64,000 nt of DNA from the NCBI GenBank assembly GCA_029243385.1, contig JAQWSC010000015.1:1-64000 (forward strand), read 5' to 3'. The position numbers and the translations under genes are program-made. The stretch is from Flavobacteriaceae bacterium (GTDB taxonomy: Bacteria > Bacteroidota > Bacteroidia > Flavobacteriales > Flavobacteriaceae). The notes under the pieces were generated by a model that saw only the letters and a list, made by a program, of their open reading frames with translations, did not search any database and was not told the DNA's origin. Below, in pieces: positions 44,624-54,431 of this stretch (positions are counted from its first letter, which is position 1; every line of letters starts with the position of its first letter).

Positions 44624-44818
44624 CAGTTACGATTAATTTTTTTTCATTGTTAAAAAGGAACATTCTTGATCATTATATCTGTATGAAATTGCAGAGTACT
44701 GATGGATGCTCCTTAAAAAGCAATGCTTCGTGTAAATGTAATCAATAATTTTTTCAATGCATTGCTTTTCATTAAGATTACTTTCCCACGAAGCCGTATC
44801 TTTGCACTTTACAAACGT

Positions 44819-45901
44819 ATGAGCGAGCAACAGTTTATTCCTTCCGATTTTTCAATCCTTACCCAACCTGTAAGCGTGGGCTGGCAATCGCCGAGCAATA
44901 TTGCGTTGGTTAAATATTGGGGGAAAACCGATGTTCAAATTCCCAAAAATGCGTCTTTGAGTTTTACGTTGAGTGCCTGCACCACCCAAACAACGATCGA
45001 TTTTTTGCCTTTGTCAAAACCTTCCAGTTCGGTAGATTTTGAATTGTTTTTTGAGGGAAAAAAGAACGCGGATTTTCGTCCCAAGATCATTGATTTTTTC
45101 AAAAGAATTGCTGCGTACTGCCCGTATTTGAGACACTATCAACTTACGATTCGTTCTTCCAATTCGTTCCCTCACAGTAGTGGAATTGCATCTTCGGCTT
45201 CTGCAATGAGTGCGTTGGCGATGTGTATTATGGAATTGGAACAACACCAACAGCCTGAAATAACGGATTTGTTTTTCAAACAAAAAGCATCTTTTTTGGC
45301 CCGATTGGGATCGGGAAGTGCCTGCCGAAGTATTGAAGGACCGCTTGTTGGTTGGGGAACACATCCTCGAATTCCAAACAGCTCCGATTTGTATGGAGTG
45401 GTTCTTTCCGATTCAGTGCATCCAATTTTTACAAGCTATCGCGATACCGTCTTGTTGGTAGATCGAGGACAAAAAGAAGTCAGTAGCACTGTGGGACACA
45501 ACCTAATGAACGGTCATTCTTTTTCGGATCAACGATTTCTTCAGGCTCAAGAGAACATGGCAGGTTTGATAGAAGTATTGGCAAAAGGAGATGTCGGTGG
45601 TTTTGTTCGCATTGTGGAGCTCGAAGCCCTTTCCTTGCATGCTATGATGATGACCTCCGACCCCTCTTTTGTATTGATGAAACCCAACACTTTGCAAATC
45701 ATTCAAGCCGTTAGAGCGTATCGTAAAGAGACTGGAATCCCTGTATGTTTTACACTCGATGCAGGAGCCAATGTACACTTGTTATATCCAGACGAAAGTG
45801 CTGAGAAAGTCATGGAGTGGATCGAAAACGAACTGGCGTTGTATTGCCAAAATCAGCAATATATCCACGATCGTGTTGGTAGTGGTGCAAAAAAAATGTA
45901 A
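44819..45901 (+). CDS. mvaD: Diphosphomevalonate decarboxylase
   Basis: This GHMP-fold enzyme converts diphosphomevalonate to isopentenyl diphosphate. The 360-residue protein has WQSPSNIALVKYWGKTDVQIPKNASLSFTLS (the family N-terminal signature) and NSFPHSSGIASSASAMSALAMC, the ATP loop. RLGSGSACRSIEGPLVGWG and the C-terminal FTLDAGANVHLLYP follow. I chose the ATG at 44819 (MSEQQFIPSDF) because the 32 codons upstream contain the promoter. Mevalonate kinase follows 9 bp later. Confidence 0.94.
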   Translation: MSEQQFIPSDFSILTQPVSVGWQSPSNIALVKYWGKTDVQIPKNASLSFTLSACTTQTTIDFLPLSKPSSSVDFELFFEGKKNADFRPKIIDFFKRIAAYCPYLRHYQLTIRSSNSFPHSSGIASSASAMSALAMCIMELEQHQQPEITDLFFKQKASFLARLGSGSACRSIEGPLVGWGTHPRIPNSSDLYGVVLSDSVHPIFTSYRDTVLLVDRGQKEVSSTVGHNLMNGHSFSDQRFLQAQENMAGLIEVLAKGDVGGFVRIVELEALSLHAMMMTSDPSFVLMKPNTLQIIQAVRAYRKETGIPVCFTLDAGANVHLLYPDESAEKVMEWIENELALYCQNQQYIHDRVGSGAKKM

Positions 45902-45910
45902 TTTTAGATC

Positions 45911-46840
45911 ATGAAAGGACCGCTATTTTACTCAAAAATACTGTTGTTTGGAGAGTATGGAATCATCAAAGATTCCAAGGGTCTTTCTATTCCCTACAAC
46001 TTTTATAACGGTGCGTTGAAACTAACCGATGTCGATTCGGAAGCCGCACAACGTTCCCATCAACACCTTTGCGATTTTACCGATTATCTGGGTCAGTTGG
46101 ATGCCGATTTGGTTTCATTTGATTTTCAACACATCCAAAAAGATTTGACAGCTGGGATGTATTTTGATAGCAGCATTCCGCAAGGATATGGCGTAGGCAG
46201 TAGTGGCGCATTGGTAGCAGCGATGTACGATCGTTATGCGGTTGATAAAATCACGGTTTTGGAAAATCTTACCCGTGACAAACTGCTCAAACTCAAAGCT
46301 ATTTTTTCGGCCATGGAATCTTTTTTTCACGGTAAATCTTCGGGCTTGGATCCGTTGAATAGCTATTTGAGCCTTCCGATTTTGATTCATTCGCACAACC
46401 ATATAGAGCCTACGGGAATTCCTTCGCAACCCAAAGAGGGCAAAGGAGCCGTATTTTTGTTGGACAGTGGTGCCAGTGGCGAAACAGCTCCCATGGTGTC
46501 GGTATTTATGAAGCAAATGGAACAGGTGGCTTTTCAGAAAGTAATGAAAGAAAAGTTTGTCAAATACACCGATGCTTGCGTGGACCATTTTTTAAAGGGC
46601 AACGTAAATGCATTGTTTTCGGATCTTAAAAAACTTTCTGGGGTGGTGCTAACGCATTTTAAACCCATGATTCCTTCCAAATTTCACCAACTTTGGCAAC
46701 AAGGAATTGACAGCAACGACTACTATCTCAAACTTTGTGGTTCGGGAGGCGGTGGCTATATTTTGGGCTTTACAGAAGATTTTCAAAAAGCACAAAAAGC
46801 CCTCAAAGGGTTCTCTTTGGAAGTTGTGTATACGTTTTAA
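45911..46840 (+). CDS. mvk: Mevalonate kinase (GHMP family)
   Basis: A 309-residue GHMP kinase with KILLFGEYGIIKDSKGLSIP, the ATP loop PQGYGVGSSGALVAAMYDRY, a catalytic-region FFHGKSSGLDPLNSYLSLPI and the C-terminal KLCGSGGGGYILGFT. With mvaD upstream it belongs to the mevalonate route to isoprenoids, the route used by flavobacteria. Phosphomevalonate kinase is also a GHMP enzyme, but the sequence and order favour mevalonate kinase. Confidence 0.87.
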   Translation: MKGPLFYSKILLFGEYGIIKDSKGLSIPYNFYNGALKLTDVDSEAAQRSHQHLCDFTDYLGQLDADLVSFDFQHIQKDLTAGMYFDSSIPQGYGVGSSGALVAAMYDRYAVDKITVLENLTRDKLLKLKAIFSAMESFFHGKSSGLDPLNSYLSLPILIHSHNHIEPTGIPSQPKEGKGAVFLLDSGASGETAPMVSVFMKQMEQVAFQKVMKEKFVKYTDACVDHFLKGNVNALFSDLKKLSGVVLTHFKPMIPSKFHQLWQQGIDSNDYYLKLCGSGGGGYILGFTEDFQKAQKALKGFSLEVVYTF

Positions 46841-46849
46841 CGTATCCTC

Positions 46850-47734
46850 ATGAAAATTTCTCCCCAACAACAATCGCTTTTGTACAAATTGTTCAGTCTT
46901 TTTTCTGTGGTAAGAGGCTACAATCTTGCTGTTATTGTATTGGCACAGCTGCTTTCGGCCGTGTTTATTTTCGCGCCTGAGTTTGCTCCGATGCAAACGC
47001 TTTCGCAAACTACTCTGTGGTTGTTGGTGTTTGCTTCAGTAGCCTGTGTGGCAGCAGGGTATATCATCAATAATTTTTTTGATACCGAAAAAGACCTTAT
47101 CAATCGTCCCCAAAAAACCCTGTTGGAACAGCACATTTCTCCTACAACCAAATTGGGGGTCTATTTTGTTTTAAATACGCTGATGGCGGTAATGGCTTTT
47201 TGGGTGTCTGTGCGAGCTGCCTTGTTTTTTGTGTTTTATGCGCTGCTTATTGCCTTGTATTCGTACAAAATCGAACGTATGTTGTTTTTGAGAAACTTGC
47301 TTTCTGCTTTTTTGGCCATCGCACCTTTTTTGGCCATTGCTTTGTATTTTAGGAATTTTTCTGCGTTGGTCTTGGTATTTGCGAGCTATTTGTTTTTGAT
47401 GATTTTTATACGTGAATTGGTCAAAGATTTGGAGAATCTACAAGGCGATTTGACATTGAATTACAAAACCCTTCCAGTGGTGTATGGCAGGGTACCTACC
47501 CAGCTTTTTATCTCGTTTTTGACCCTTGTTTTGTTGGGCAACCTATGGGTTTTGCTGCAACGTTTTGATCTGGGAGTCATGCAGTACTATTTTTGGATTT
47601 CATTGCCCGTATGGCTGCTTTTTTTGGGTTTGCTGTGGAAAGCAACACAAAAAAAACACTACCTCAGCCTCCATATCCTATTAAAGGGACTTATCTTGTG
47701 CGGGATTGTAAGTATTGTTTTGTTGAAAGTGTAG
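46850..47734 (+). CDS. UbiA-family prenyltransferase (geranylgeranylglycerol-phosphate GGTase-like)
   Basis: A 294-residue membrane enzyme with eight or nine helices. It has the first Asp motif AGYIINNFFDTEKDLINRPQKTL (NxxxD-x3-D) and a second acidic motif VKDLENLQGDLTLNYKTLPVVYG. The nearest annotation I know for this flavobacterial group is geranylgeranylglycerol-phosphate geranylgeranyltransferase. The true acceptor may be a quinone or pigment precursor. Position directly after two mevalonate genes supports an isoprenoid substrate. Confidence 0.87.
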   Translation: MKISPQQQSLLYKLFSLFSVVRGYNLAVIVLAQLLSAVFIFAPEFAPMQTLSQTTLWLLVFASVACVAAGYIINNFFDTEKDLINRPQKTLLEQHISPTTKLGVYFVLNTLMAVMAFWVSVRAALFFVFYALLIALYSYKIERMLFLRNLLSAFLAIAPFLAIALYFRNFSALVLVFASYLFLMIFIRELVKDLENLQGDLTLNYKTLPVVYGRVPTQLFISFLTLVLLGNLWVLLQRFDLGVMQYYFWISLPVWLLFLGLLWKATQKKHYLSLHILLKGLILCGIVSIVLLKV

Positions 47735-47817
47735 GGATTTAATAAGCTTTCCAAAAACAAAGGTTTGGAGGCTCTTTTTATCTGCAAACAAATAGTACCT
47801 TTGCAAAAAGAAGTTGC

Positions 47818-48600
47818 ATGAAACCGTCTCGGAACAAAAAATCGCATTCAAAAAAACCTTCTCATAAACCCGCTTCATCGGGTAAGCCAGAAGCAGGGAT
47901 TCGACTGAATAAGTACATTGCCAATTCGGGACTGTGTTCGCGTCGGGAAGCCGATATGCATATTTCTTTGGGAACGGTGCGTGTCAATGGAAAAATTGTC
48001 ACCGAAATGGGCGTTAAGGTGATGCCTGGCGATCGGGTACAGTTTGACGATCAACCCGTTAATCCCGAAAAAAACATTTACGTACTGCTCAACAAGCCCA
48101 AAGGGTTTGCTACGCTCAAGGAAGGGGAACGCGGCCAAAAAACGGTTGCGGATTTGGTGGCCAATGCAACTCCGTTTAAAATCGCTCCCGTAGGGCGACT
48201 AGACCGGCAGTTCATGGGCTTGTTGCTTTTTACCAACGATGCTACAATGGCCAAAAAGCTAACCTCAGCCAAAACCCGTGCTCAAAAAATATTTCATGTC
48301 GTGGTGGATAAAAACGTCAGTCGAAAACAATTGGATGACATGCAAAAGGGTGTCGAAATCGACAAAGTACTTATTCAGCCTAGTGAAGTGCGCTACGTTC
48401 AGGGAGCAAGCAAACGCGAATTGGGAATTCAAATCGCCATCAACGACAACAGAGCCATAAAGCGTTTGTTGGAACATTTTAACTTTGAACTGGTTTCGTT
48501 GGATTTGGTTTCCTTTGCCGGATTGACCAAAAAAGATTTGCCTCGAGGTCATTGGCGTATTCTAAATGAAAAAGACTTGGTAGCGTTGAATATGCTATAA
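47818..48600 (+). CDS. Pseudouridine synthase of the RsuA/RluB/RluE/RluF family
   Basis: A 260-residue RNA-modifying enzyme. A basic N-terminal tail (SRNKKSHSKKPSHKP) is followed by an S4 domain (IRLNKYIANSGLCSRREADMHI, VRVNGKIVTEMG). The catalytic motif is PVGRLDRQFMGLLLFTND with its Asp; the usual GRLDxxTxGLLL is altered to RQFMGLLL. By length and tail it is RluB-like, which modifies 23S rRNA. A TACCTTTG box about 20 bp upstream gives a promoter. Confidence 0.9.
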   Translation: MKPSRNKKSHSKKPSHKPASSGKPEAGIRLNKYIANSGLCSRREADMHISLGTVRVNGKIVTEMGVKVMPGDRVQFDDQPVNPEKNIYVLLNKPKGFATLKEGERGQKTVADLVANATPFKIAPVGRLDRQFMGLLLFTNDATMAKKLTSAKTRAQKIFHVVVDKNVSRKQLDDMQKGVEIDKVLIQPSEVRYVQGASKRELGIQIAINDNRAIKRLLEHFNFELVSLDLVSFAGLTKKDLPRGHWRILNEKDLVALNML

Positions 48601-48615
48601 GGCTCACAGTATTTT

Positions 48616-50136
48616 TTAGATGCGTCTGCGAACCGAAGAATAAAAGATAAATCCAAATCCCAAGCACAGAATTAGGTGAAACGGAAACAGTCCGAAGTCT
48701 CCTTCATTGCCTACCACAAAAGCGCTGTACATTCCAAACAAAAAATACAAACACAAGACCGCTTCAAAAATCATGTTTTTGTTTGGCTTTTTCCCTTTCA
48801 GGTATTTGTTAGATTTTAGGGTATTGACCATATTGCGGAGATTGAATTTGGGCGTTCGCACAAAATCGCTTCGCTTCCTTCTGTGTCCCTCAATGACTGC
48901 CAATGAGTTGTGAAGTGAAAAGCCCATAGCAATGGTGTAAAAAGTGCAAAACATCTTTACAAATTCGATAAACTTGAAAATCCCTCCACCGTGAATGCGT
49001 TTGTAGGTAAACCAATAGCATATAAAAAAGATGACAGTACTAATGATAAACAAGCTCGTAACGTTGAAATACCAAATCAGATGTCCCCATTCGTTTTTGA
49101 TATAGAGCATAGGAATACTCAGTAAGGCGACAATCAATACGTTCAAAAACATGGTGCTATTGAGCAAATGCATACCCGCATGCAATCGGGTTTTCAAAGG
49201 GATGTGTTTGGAACTAAAAACGCGTTTGATCATTTTTTGGAAATTCTCAGCTCCGCCTTTGTTCCATCGAAATTGCTGGGAGCGTATAGCACTGATTACC
49301 ACGGGAAGTTCGGCGGGGGTTTCGACTTCCTCCAAGTACTTGAATTTCCAGTTTTTTAACTGCGCACGATAGCTTAAATCCAAATCTTCAGTCAACGTAT
49401 CTCCCTCCCAGTTTCCAGCGTCCAAAATACATTCCTTGCGCCAAATTCCAGCCGTTCCGTTAAAATTGATAAAGTGTTCTTTGCTGTTTCTTCCGACTTG
49501 TTCTAAGGTGAAATGTGCGTCCAGCGCAAAAGCTTGCACACGAGTCAACACGGAATAATCACGATTGATATGCCCCCAACGGGTTTGTACCACACCAATT
49601 TCAGGATTTTTAAAATAAGGAACCGTTTTTTGAAGCCAGTCTTTTTCGGGTAAAAAATCAGCATCAAAAATAGCGATGTACTCGCCCTTGGCCAACGTCA
49701 ACCCGAATTTGAGGGCTCCTGCCTTAAAACCTTCTCGGGTATCTCTAAAAACGTGAACAATATCGAGTCCTTGTTCGGAAAGTTCCTTAATTTTTTTAGC
49801 AGTAATTTCCACCGACTCGTCGTTGGAGTCGTCCAAGACTTGAATTTCCAATCGGTCTTTAGGGTATTCGATGTTACTGACGCTTTCCAACAAGCGTTCC
49901 ATCACATACAATTCGTTGAAAACAGGGAGTTGTATGGTGACGTAGGGAACTTGCTTGGGGTCGTTTAAATCAAATACAGGTTCGTTTTTTTTAGGTTTGG
50001 AACGAAAAGAAAGATAATTGAAAAGCAAATTCAATTGCGAAAGACTATACAACAAAATCAACACCAAGGCTGTTGAGTATATTACCATCAAAAAAATTGA
50101 TAACGGCAGCATGATTGTATCCCAGTCAAATCCCAT
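48616..50136 (-). CDS. Large membrane GT2 glycosyltransferase (cellulose-synthase-like)
   Basis: A 506-residue enzyme with an N-terminal membrane helix (about 8-38), a cytoplasmic GT2 domain and a C-terminal helix bundle. Motifs are VTIQLPVFNELYVMERLL, QVLDDSNDES, the catalytic YIAIFDADFLPEKDWL, TEDLDLSYRAQL and the processive-enzyme QQFRWNKGG (QxxRW). Proteins of this type make glucomannan-like polysaccharides or add long sugar chains. No polysaccharide-export genes flank it. It is convergent with the pseudouridine synthase. Confidence 0.9.
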   Translation of the reverse strand: MGFDWDTIMLPLSIFLMVIYSTALVLILLYSLSQLNLLFNYLSFRSKPKKNEPVFDLNDPKQVPYVTIQLPVFNELYVMERLLESVSNIEYPKDRLEIQVLDDSNDESVEITAKKIKELSEQGLDIVHVFRDTREGFKAGALKFGLTLAKGEYIAIFDADFLPEKDWLQKTVPYFKNPEIGVVQTRWGHINRDYSVLTRVQAFALDAHFTLEQVGRNSKEHFINFNGTAGIWRKECILDAGNWEGDTLTEDLDLSYRAQLKNWKFKYLEEVETPAELPVVISAIRSQQFRWNKGGAENFQKMIKRVFSSKHIPLKTRLHAGMHLLNSTMFLNVLIVALLSIPMLYIKNEWGHLIWYFNVTSLFIISTVIFFICYWFTYKRIHGGGIFKFIEFVKMFCTFYTIAMGFSLHNSLAVIEGHRRKRSDFVRTPKFNLRNMVNTLKSNKYLKGKKPNKNMIFEAVLCLYFLFGMYSAFVVGNEGDFGLFPFHLILCLGFGFIFYSSVRRRI

Positions 50137-50252
50137 TTGTGTGTTCCCCTTTTTGTTAAAAATTCAACAAAGAATTTTAATTGCCGCAAATATACTATCT
50201 TTTATTGTACTAAAGAGTTTTTAGGGACTGTACATCAAAGCTACACGACAGC

Positions 50253-50282
50253 AAAAAAAAAGCCGCAGTTTGTGCGGCTTTT
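50253..50282 (-). terminator. Rho-independent terminator after tRNA-Phe
   Basis: On the minus strand the stem AGCCGCA/TGCGGCT, with loop CAAAC, is followed by nine T residues. It begins just past the 3' end of the tRNA and stops the transcript 110 bp before the glycosyltransferase start. Confidence 0.9.
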
Positions 50283-50286
50283 GATG

Positions 50287-50359
50287 TGGTACCTCCAGGA
50301 ATCGAACCAGGGACACAAGGATTTTCAGTCCTTTGCTCTACCAACTGAGCTAAGGTACC
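50287..50359 (-). tRNA. tRNA-Phe (anticodon GAA)
   Basis: A 73-base cloverleaf on the minus strand. The acceptor arms GGTACCT/AGGTACC pair perfectly. The D-arm reads TAGCTCAGTTGGTAGAGCA, the anticodon loop CTGAAAA carries GAA within a GGA/TCC-flanked stem, and the T-arm is CCTGGTTCGATTCCTGG. The discriminator base is A and no CCA is encoded. It is a single tRNA gene followed by its own terminator. Confidence 0.97.
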
Positions 50360-50455
50360 TCCAAAATTGGAATGGCAAATATAACGTGCTTTTCCAAAAT
50401 GTACAATGATTCATATAAAAAATGTTCAGTACTTTAGCGGGGCAATTAAAATCGA

Positions 50456-51181
50456 ATGAATTTAGTTATTGATATCGGAAACACCCGAAGCAAGTTGGCA
50501 GTATTTGAAAACCATAGGCTCGTATTCCAAGAAACAGCTGATTCTCAGGTTTTGAATGCCGTTCGAAAAGTGATGGATACGTATGCTATTCGCCATGCAA
50601 TTGTTTGCAATGTTTCGCAATTTCAACCCGAATTGATGACGGTTTTAGAAGCTGAAATTTCAGTATTTCAATTGACTTGGGAGTCCAAAGTTCCTTTTCA
50701 AAACGCGTATCAAACTCCCAAAACCTTGGGTGTCGATCGTATGGCGTTGGTAAGCGGGGCGGTAGCCCAATTTCCCAATCAAGCGGTATTGGTCATAGAC
50801 GCAGGAAGTTGTATTACCTATGATTTCAAAACAGCTGATGAGGTGTATGCAGGCGGTGCAATTTCTCCAGGAATTCAAATGCGGTATGCAGCTTTGGCAA
50901 ATCAAACACAAAACCTTCCTCATTTGAAAAAAGAAATTCCAGCGACTGCTTATGGAACTTCGACTTCCAGTTCTATTCACTCGGGGATTGTTCATGGAGT
51001 TTATCACGAAATCAATGGATTTATAAATTATTACCGTCGTCAATCAGAAAATTTAACAGTTATTTTAACAGGAGGGGACGCAGATTTTTTGTCAAAAACC
51101 ATAAAAAATGGCATATTTGCGGATTCCAATCTATTACTGAAAGGATTAAATACAATTTTAGCACTTAATTTAACCGAATGA
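50456..51181 (+). CDS. coaX: Type III pantothenate kinase
   Basis: CoaX makes 4'-phosphopantothenate, the first step to coenzyme A. The 241-residue protein of the ASKHA fold has MNLVIDIGNTRSKLAVFE (phosphate 1), TLGVDRMALVSGAVA, VIDAGSCITYDF, the AGGAISPGIQMRYAAL loop and ILTGGDADFL. It begins a long plus-strand operon of envelope genes and overlaps the next gene by four bases, the usual flavobacterial order. Confidence 0.95.
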   Translation: MNLVIDIGNTRSKLAVFENHRLVFQETADSQVLNAVRKVMDTYAIRHAIVCNVSQFQPELMTVLEAEISVFQLTWESKVPFQNAYQTPKTLGVDRMALVSGAVAQFPNQAVLVIDAGSCITYDFKTADEVYAGGAISPGIQMRYAALANQTQNLPHLKKEIPATAYGTSTSSSIHSGIVHGVYHEINGFINYYRRQSENLTVILTGGDADFLSKTIKNGIFADSNLLLKGLNTILALNLTE

Positions 51182-52434
51182 TACAAAAAATCACTACCCT
51201 TTCTTTCTTGTTTTTTGCAGTAGTTGCAATGGCTCAAAAAGGAAGTCTTTCCCCGTATTCTTTTTATGGTATTGGAGAAAACACATTCAAAGGAACCGCT
51301 GAAAATAAAATGATGGGTGGATTGAGTTCGTACTCGGACAGTATTCATTTGAATCTTCAAAACCCTGCAGGATACGCTTCCTTACAGTTGGTAAACTATT
51401 CTGTTGGAGTAAGTTATGTGGATACGGATCTAAAAAGTTCGGAAGGCAATTCAAAAAACACCACTTCGGGGATCGATTATTTGGCTGTTGGAATTCCTAC
51501 CAAGCATTTTAATTTTGGTTTTGGAATCATACCCAAAAGTGCGGTGGGGTATCGTCTGTTGACTGAAGACACGACCGTTGAACCCAATCAATCGACTCAA
51601 TTTGAGGGTTCGGGAGGGGTTAACCAGGTGTTTTTTAGTCTTGGAAAAAAAGTTTTTAACGATTTTGGAGTCGGTTTTACAGCCAACTATAATTTTGGCT
51701 CGTTGAACCATACCAGCACCCTTATTATTCAGGATATTGAACTAGCCACCATTTTGAATAATGAATCTTCTTTGCGAGGATTTACCTTCACATTGGGGTT
51801 GGATTATCACAAACGACTTTTCTCGAAATGGGACCTACAAGCCAATTATCAATTTTCCCCCAAAGGCTCATTAAATTCTAGCAATACTAAAGTGATAGTG
51901 ACACGACCGCGCCTCAGCAATAGCGGAGGAGATGAGTTGGTCGTTGACTTGGCTGCTACTGGCCTTGATAAAACCACGATTACAATTCCCACAACTCATT
52001 CGCTAGGATTTAGTTTTGGAGAGAAGAAAAAATGGTCAGCAGGAGCGCAATATACTTTTTCGACGAGTGGTGGATACGAAAACCAACTTTTTTCAATGAG
52101 TGATGTAACCTATAAAAGTGCTTCGCAGCTTTCAGTGGGTGGATTTTATATTCCAAAATACAATTCATTTACCAGTTATTTTAGCCGGATTGTATATCGG
52201 GCAGGTGTTCGTATCGAAAAGACAGGATTGCACATTCAAAATCAGTCGATTGACGAACTTGGCATATCTTTTGGATTGGGATTGCCGTTGAATGGATTGT
52301 CGAGTGCCAATATTGGAGTTGAGTTTGGAAAACGAGGCACTTTGAGCGAAGGATTGGTTGAGGAGAATTTTGTAGCCATTCGAATCGGGTTTTCGCTGAA
52401 CGATCGTTGGTTTATCAAAAGAAAATACAATTAA
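51178..52434 (+). CDS. Putative outer-membrane beta-barrel protein
   Basis: A 418-residue exported protein. A signal peptide ends at about VVAMAQ (19-20), then an N-terminal KGSLSPYSFYGIGENTF that is usual for barrels of the FadL/PorV-like group. Alternating hydrophobic strands run through to RIGFSLNDRWFIKRKYN. No specific ligand is visible. It is translationally coupled to coaX and followed 22 bp later by the TPR protein, in the cluster leading to lptC, which suggests envelope assembly or transport. Confidence 0.75.
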   Translation: MIQKITTLSFLFFAVVAMAQKGSLSPYSFYGIGENTFKGTAENKMMGGLSSYSDSIHLNLQNPAGYASLQLVNYSVGVSYVDTDLKSSEGNSKNTTSGIDYLAVGIPTKHFNFGFGIIPKSAVGYRLLTEDTTVEPNQSTQFEGSGGVNQVFFSLGKKVFNDFGVGFTANYNFGSLNHTSTLIIQDIELATILNNESSLRGFTFTLGLDYHKRLFSKWDLQANYQFSPKGSLNSSNTKVIVTRPRLSNSGGDELVVDLAATGLDKTTITIPTTHSLGFSFGEKKKWSAGAQYTFSTSGGYENQLFSMSDVTYKSASQLSVGGFYIPKYNSFTSYFSRIVYRAGVRIEKTGLHIQNQSIDELGISFGLGLPLNGLSSANIGVEFGKRGTLSEGLVEENFVAIRIGFSLNDRWFIKRKYN

Positions 52435-52456
52435 GATTAATAAAAACAACAACATT

Positions 52457-53857
52457 ATGAACTTAAAGATTCAAAAATCGATAACCGTATGGATGGTTCT
52501 TTTAGGGGCATTTACAATGCTAAGTGGACAAATGAATAGCGACTGTCCAACAAACTTATCCATTTTTGCAGAATATGCAAAAGTCAAAAATTACGATGCG
52601 GCCTACGAGCCTTGGAAAAAAGTTAATACAGAATGTCCTGAGCTTAATGTAGCTACGTTTAAGTATGGAAAAAAAATAGTAGCCCACAAAATCAAAAACG
52701 CTACGGGTGACGAAAAACAAGCCTATGTTTCTGAGTTGATGCAGCTATACGATGATTGGTTGACTCACTTTCCTAAAAGTAAAAGCGGCGTGAGCGAAGT
52801 TGGGAAAATTATTGCAGACAAAGCCCAATCCATGTTGGACTATAAAGTAGGTTCTCAAAAAGAAGTTTTCGAAATATTTGATAAAGCGTTTACAGAAGAC
52901 GCAGCAAGCTTTACGTATCCAAAAGGATTGTATAATTATTTCAAAACGATGTATCAGCTTTACAAGTCGGGAGAGCCTTCGGTAACGATCGAAGCCTTGT
53001 TTGATAAATACGAAGACGTTTCTGAAAAGTTTGAGCTTGAAAACACCAAATTGGCTAAAAAATTAGATGTTATCCTCAAAAAAGAGGACAACGGAACTGC
53101 TTTGACTTCGCGGGAAACGCGAAACAAGCGCGTGTATGAAATCAACTCAGTTGCTAATACAACCTATGCCAACAATTTGGATGCGATTATTGCAAAAGAA
53201 TCGACTTGTGAAAACCTAATTCCTTTGTATCGAAAGAATTTTGATCAAAATAAAACCAACGAAGTTTGGTTGAATCGTGCAGCGGGAAGAATGGACGGAA
53301 AAGAGTGTACAGACGATCCGTTGTTTGTGGAATTGGTAGAGGCTTTGCATGCGCTCAATCCTTCAGCAAACTCAGCGTATTATTTGGGCTTATTGAACGA
53401 CAAAAAGAACAACAGCTCGGAGGCACTTCGTTATTACGAAGAATCGTTGACCTTGGAGACAGATCCTTATAAAAAAGCAAAAACACTTTATAAAATTGCT
53501 GTAAAGTTTAAAAAACGTGGACAAAAAAGTTCCGCCCGATCGTATGCCAACAAAGCCTTGTCCTATCAACCTTCATTGGGGCGTGCTTATTTGTTGATTG
53601 CTAGTCTATATACAAGCAGTGCCAACGCCTGTGGAAATACACAATTCGAAAAAAGAGCGGTGTACTGGTTGGCAGCTCAAACTGCCAAAAAAGCCGGACG
53701 CGTTGATGCTTCTCTTAAAAAAGCCGCCGCCAAAACCGCGGCAAGTTACGAGGGTAGAGCGCCTAGTAAAACCGATATTTTTACTGAAGGAATGGCAGGA
53801 AAAACAGTAACTTTTGATTGTTGGATCAAAGCCAGCGTTAAAGTGCCTACCTTGTAG
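52457..53857 (+). CDS. Exported TPR-repeat protein
   Basis: A 466-residue protein with a signal peptide (cleavage near LSGQ, about 25). It is alpha-helical throughout. Clear tetratricopeptide units are in the C-terminal half (about 290-385): NSAYYLGLLNDKKNNSSEALRYYEESL, KAKTLYKIAVKFKKRGQKSSARSYANKAL and GRAYLLIASLYTSSANAC. It is probably a periplasmic scaffold. Its place before lptC in flavobacterial genomes is conserved, but I know no assigned function. Confidence 0.85.
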   Translation: MNLKIQKSITVWMVLLGAFTMLSGQMNSDCPTNLSIFAEYAKVKNYDAAYEPWKKVNTECPELNVATFKYGKKIVAHKIKNATGDEKQAYVSELMQLYDDWLTHFPKSKSGVSEVGKIIADKAQSMLDYKVGSQKEVFEIFDKAFTEDAASFTYPKGLYNYFKTMYQLYKSGEPSVTIEALFDKYEDVSEKFELENTKLAKKLDVILKKEDNGTALTSRETRNKRVYEINSVANTTYANNLDAIIAKESTCENLIPLYRKNFDQNKTNEVWLNRAAGRMDGKECTDDPLFVELVEALHALNPSANSAYYLGLLNDKKNNSSEALRYYEESLTLETDPYKKAKTLYKIAVKFKKRGQKSSARSYANKALSYQPSLGRAYLLIASLYTSSANACGNTQFEKRAVYWLAAQTAKKAGRVDASLKKAAAKTAASYEGRAPSKTDIFTEGMAGKTVTFDCWIKASVKVPTL

Positions 53858-53859
53858 GA

Positions 53860-54426
53860 ATGGTCATATTGCTAAAAAACATAACCAAAACCATCATGGG
53901 AGCCATACTTCTCATGATGGTTTTTTCATGTCAAGATAACTACAAGGAAATACAAAAAATCAATCAATTCAATTACATCCCCGTTGGAATTGCCGAAACC
54001 ATGCGATTGGTTTATACAGATTCCTCCAAAACGAAAGCCGTTTTAACAGCGCCTATAAATAAGGATTTTACCAATCAAAAATTTCCTTTTTCAGAGTTTC
54101 CAGATGGATTAAAGGTTGTTTTTTATGACCAAGATATGAATGCCACTGAAGTGACTTCGGATTATGGGATTTTGTATAACAAAACCCAAATTATTGATTT
54201 GCAAGGTCATGTAGTGATTCAAACCCACGATGGAGCCGTTTTAAAAACATCGCAATTGTATTGGGATCCTGATCAAGAGTGGCTTTTTACTGAAAAAAAC
54301 TTTACATTTACCAGTGATGATTACGACATCAATGCGGTGCGGTTGGATGCTAGCCGAAATTTTACCGTTTTTAGAACGGGTGCATTGAAAGGAACCATCG
54401 CAGTAGAAGAAGAAAACACACCCTAA
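53860..54426 (+). CDS. lptC: LPS export protein LptC
   Basis: LptC forms part of the bridge that carries lipopolysaccharide from the inner to the outer membrane. The 188-residue protein has an N-terminal lipoprotein-like signal (LLMMVFSC, Cys near 24) and the LptC beta-jellyroll pattern (DYGILYNKTQIIDLQGHVVIQTHDGAVLKTSQLYWD). In Bacteroidota LptC is often a lipoprotein instead of having a TM anchor, which fits here. The ATG at residue 13 is an alternative start. Confidence 0.85.
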   Translation: MVILLKNITKTIMGAILLMMVFSCQDNYKEIQKINQFNYIPVGIAETMRLVYTDSSKTKAVLTAPINKDFTNQKFPFSEFPDGLKVVFYDQDMNATEVTSDYGILYNKTQIIDLQGHVVIQTHDGAVLKTSQLYWDPDQEWLFTEKNFTFTSDDYDINAVRLDASRNFTVFRTGALKGTIAVEEENTP

Positions 54427-54431
54427 TAATT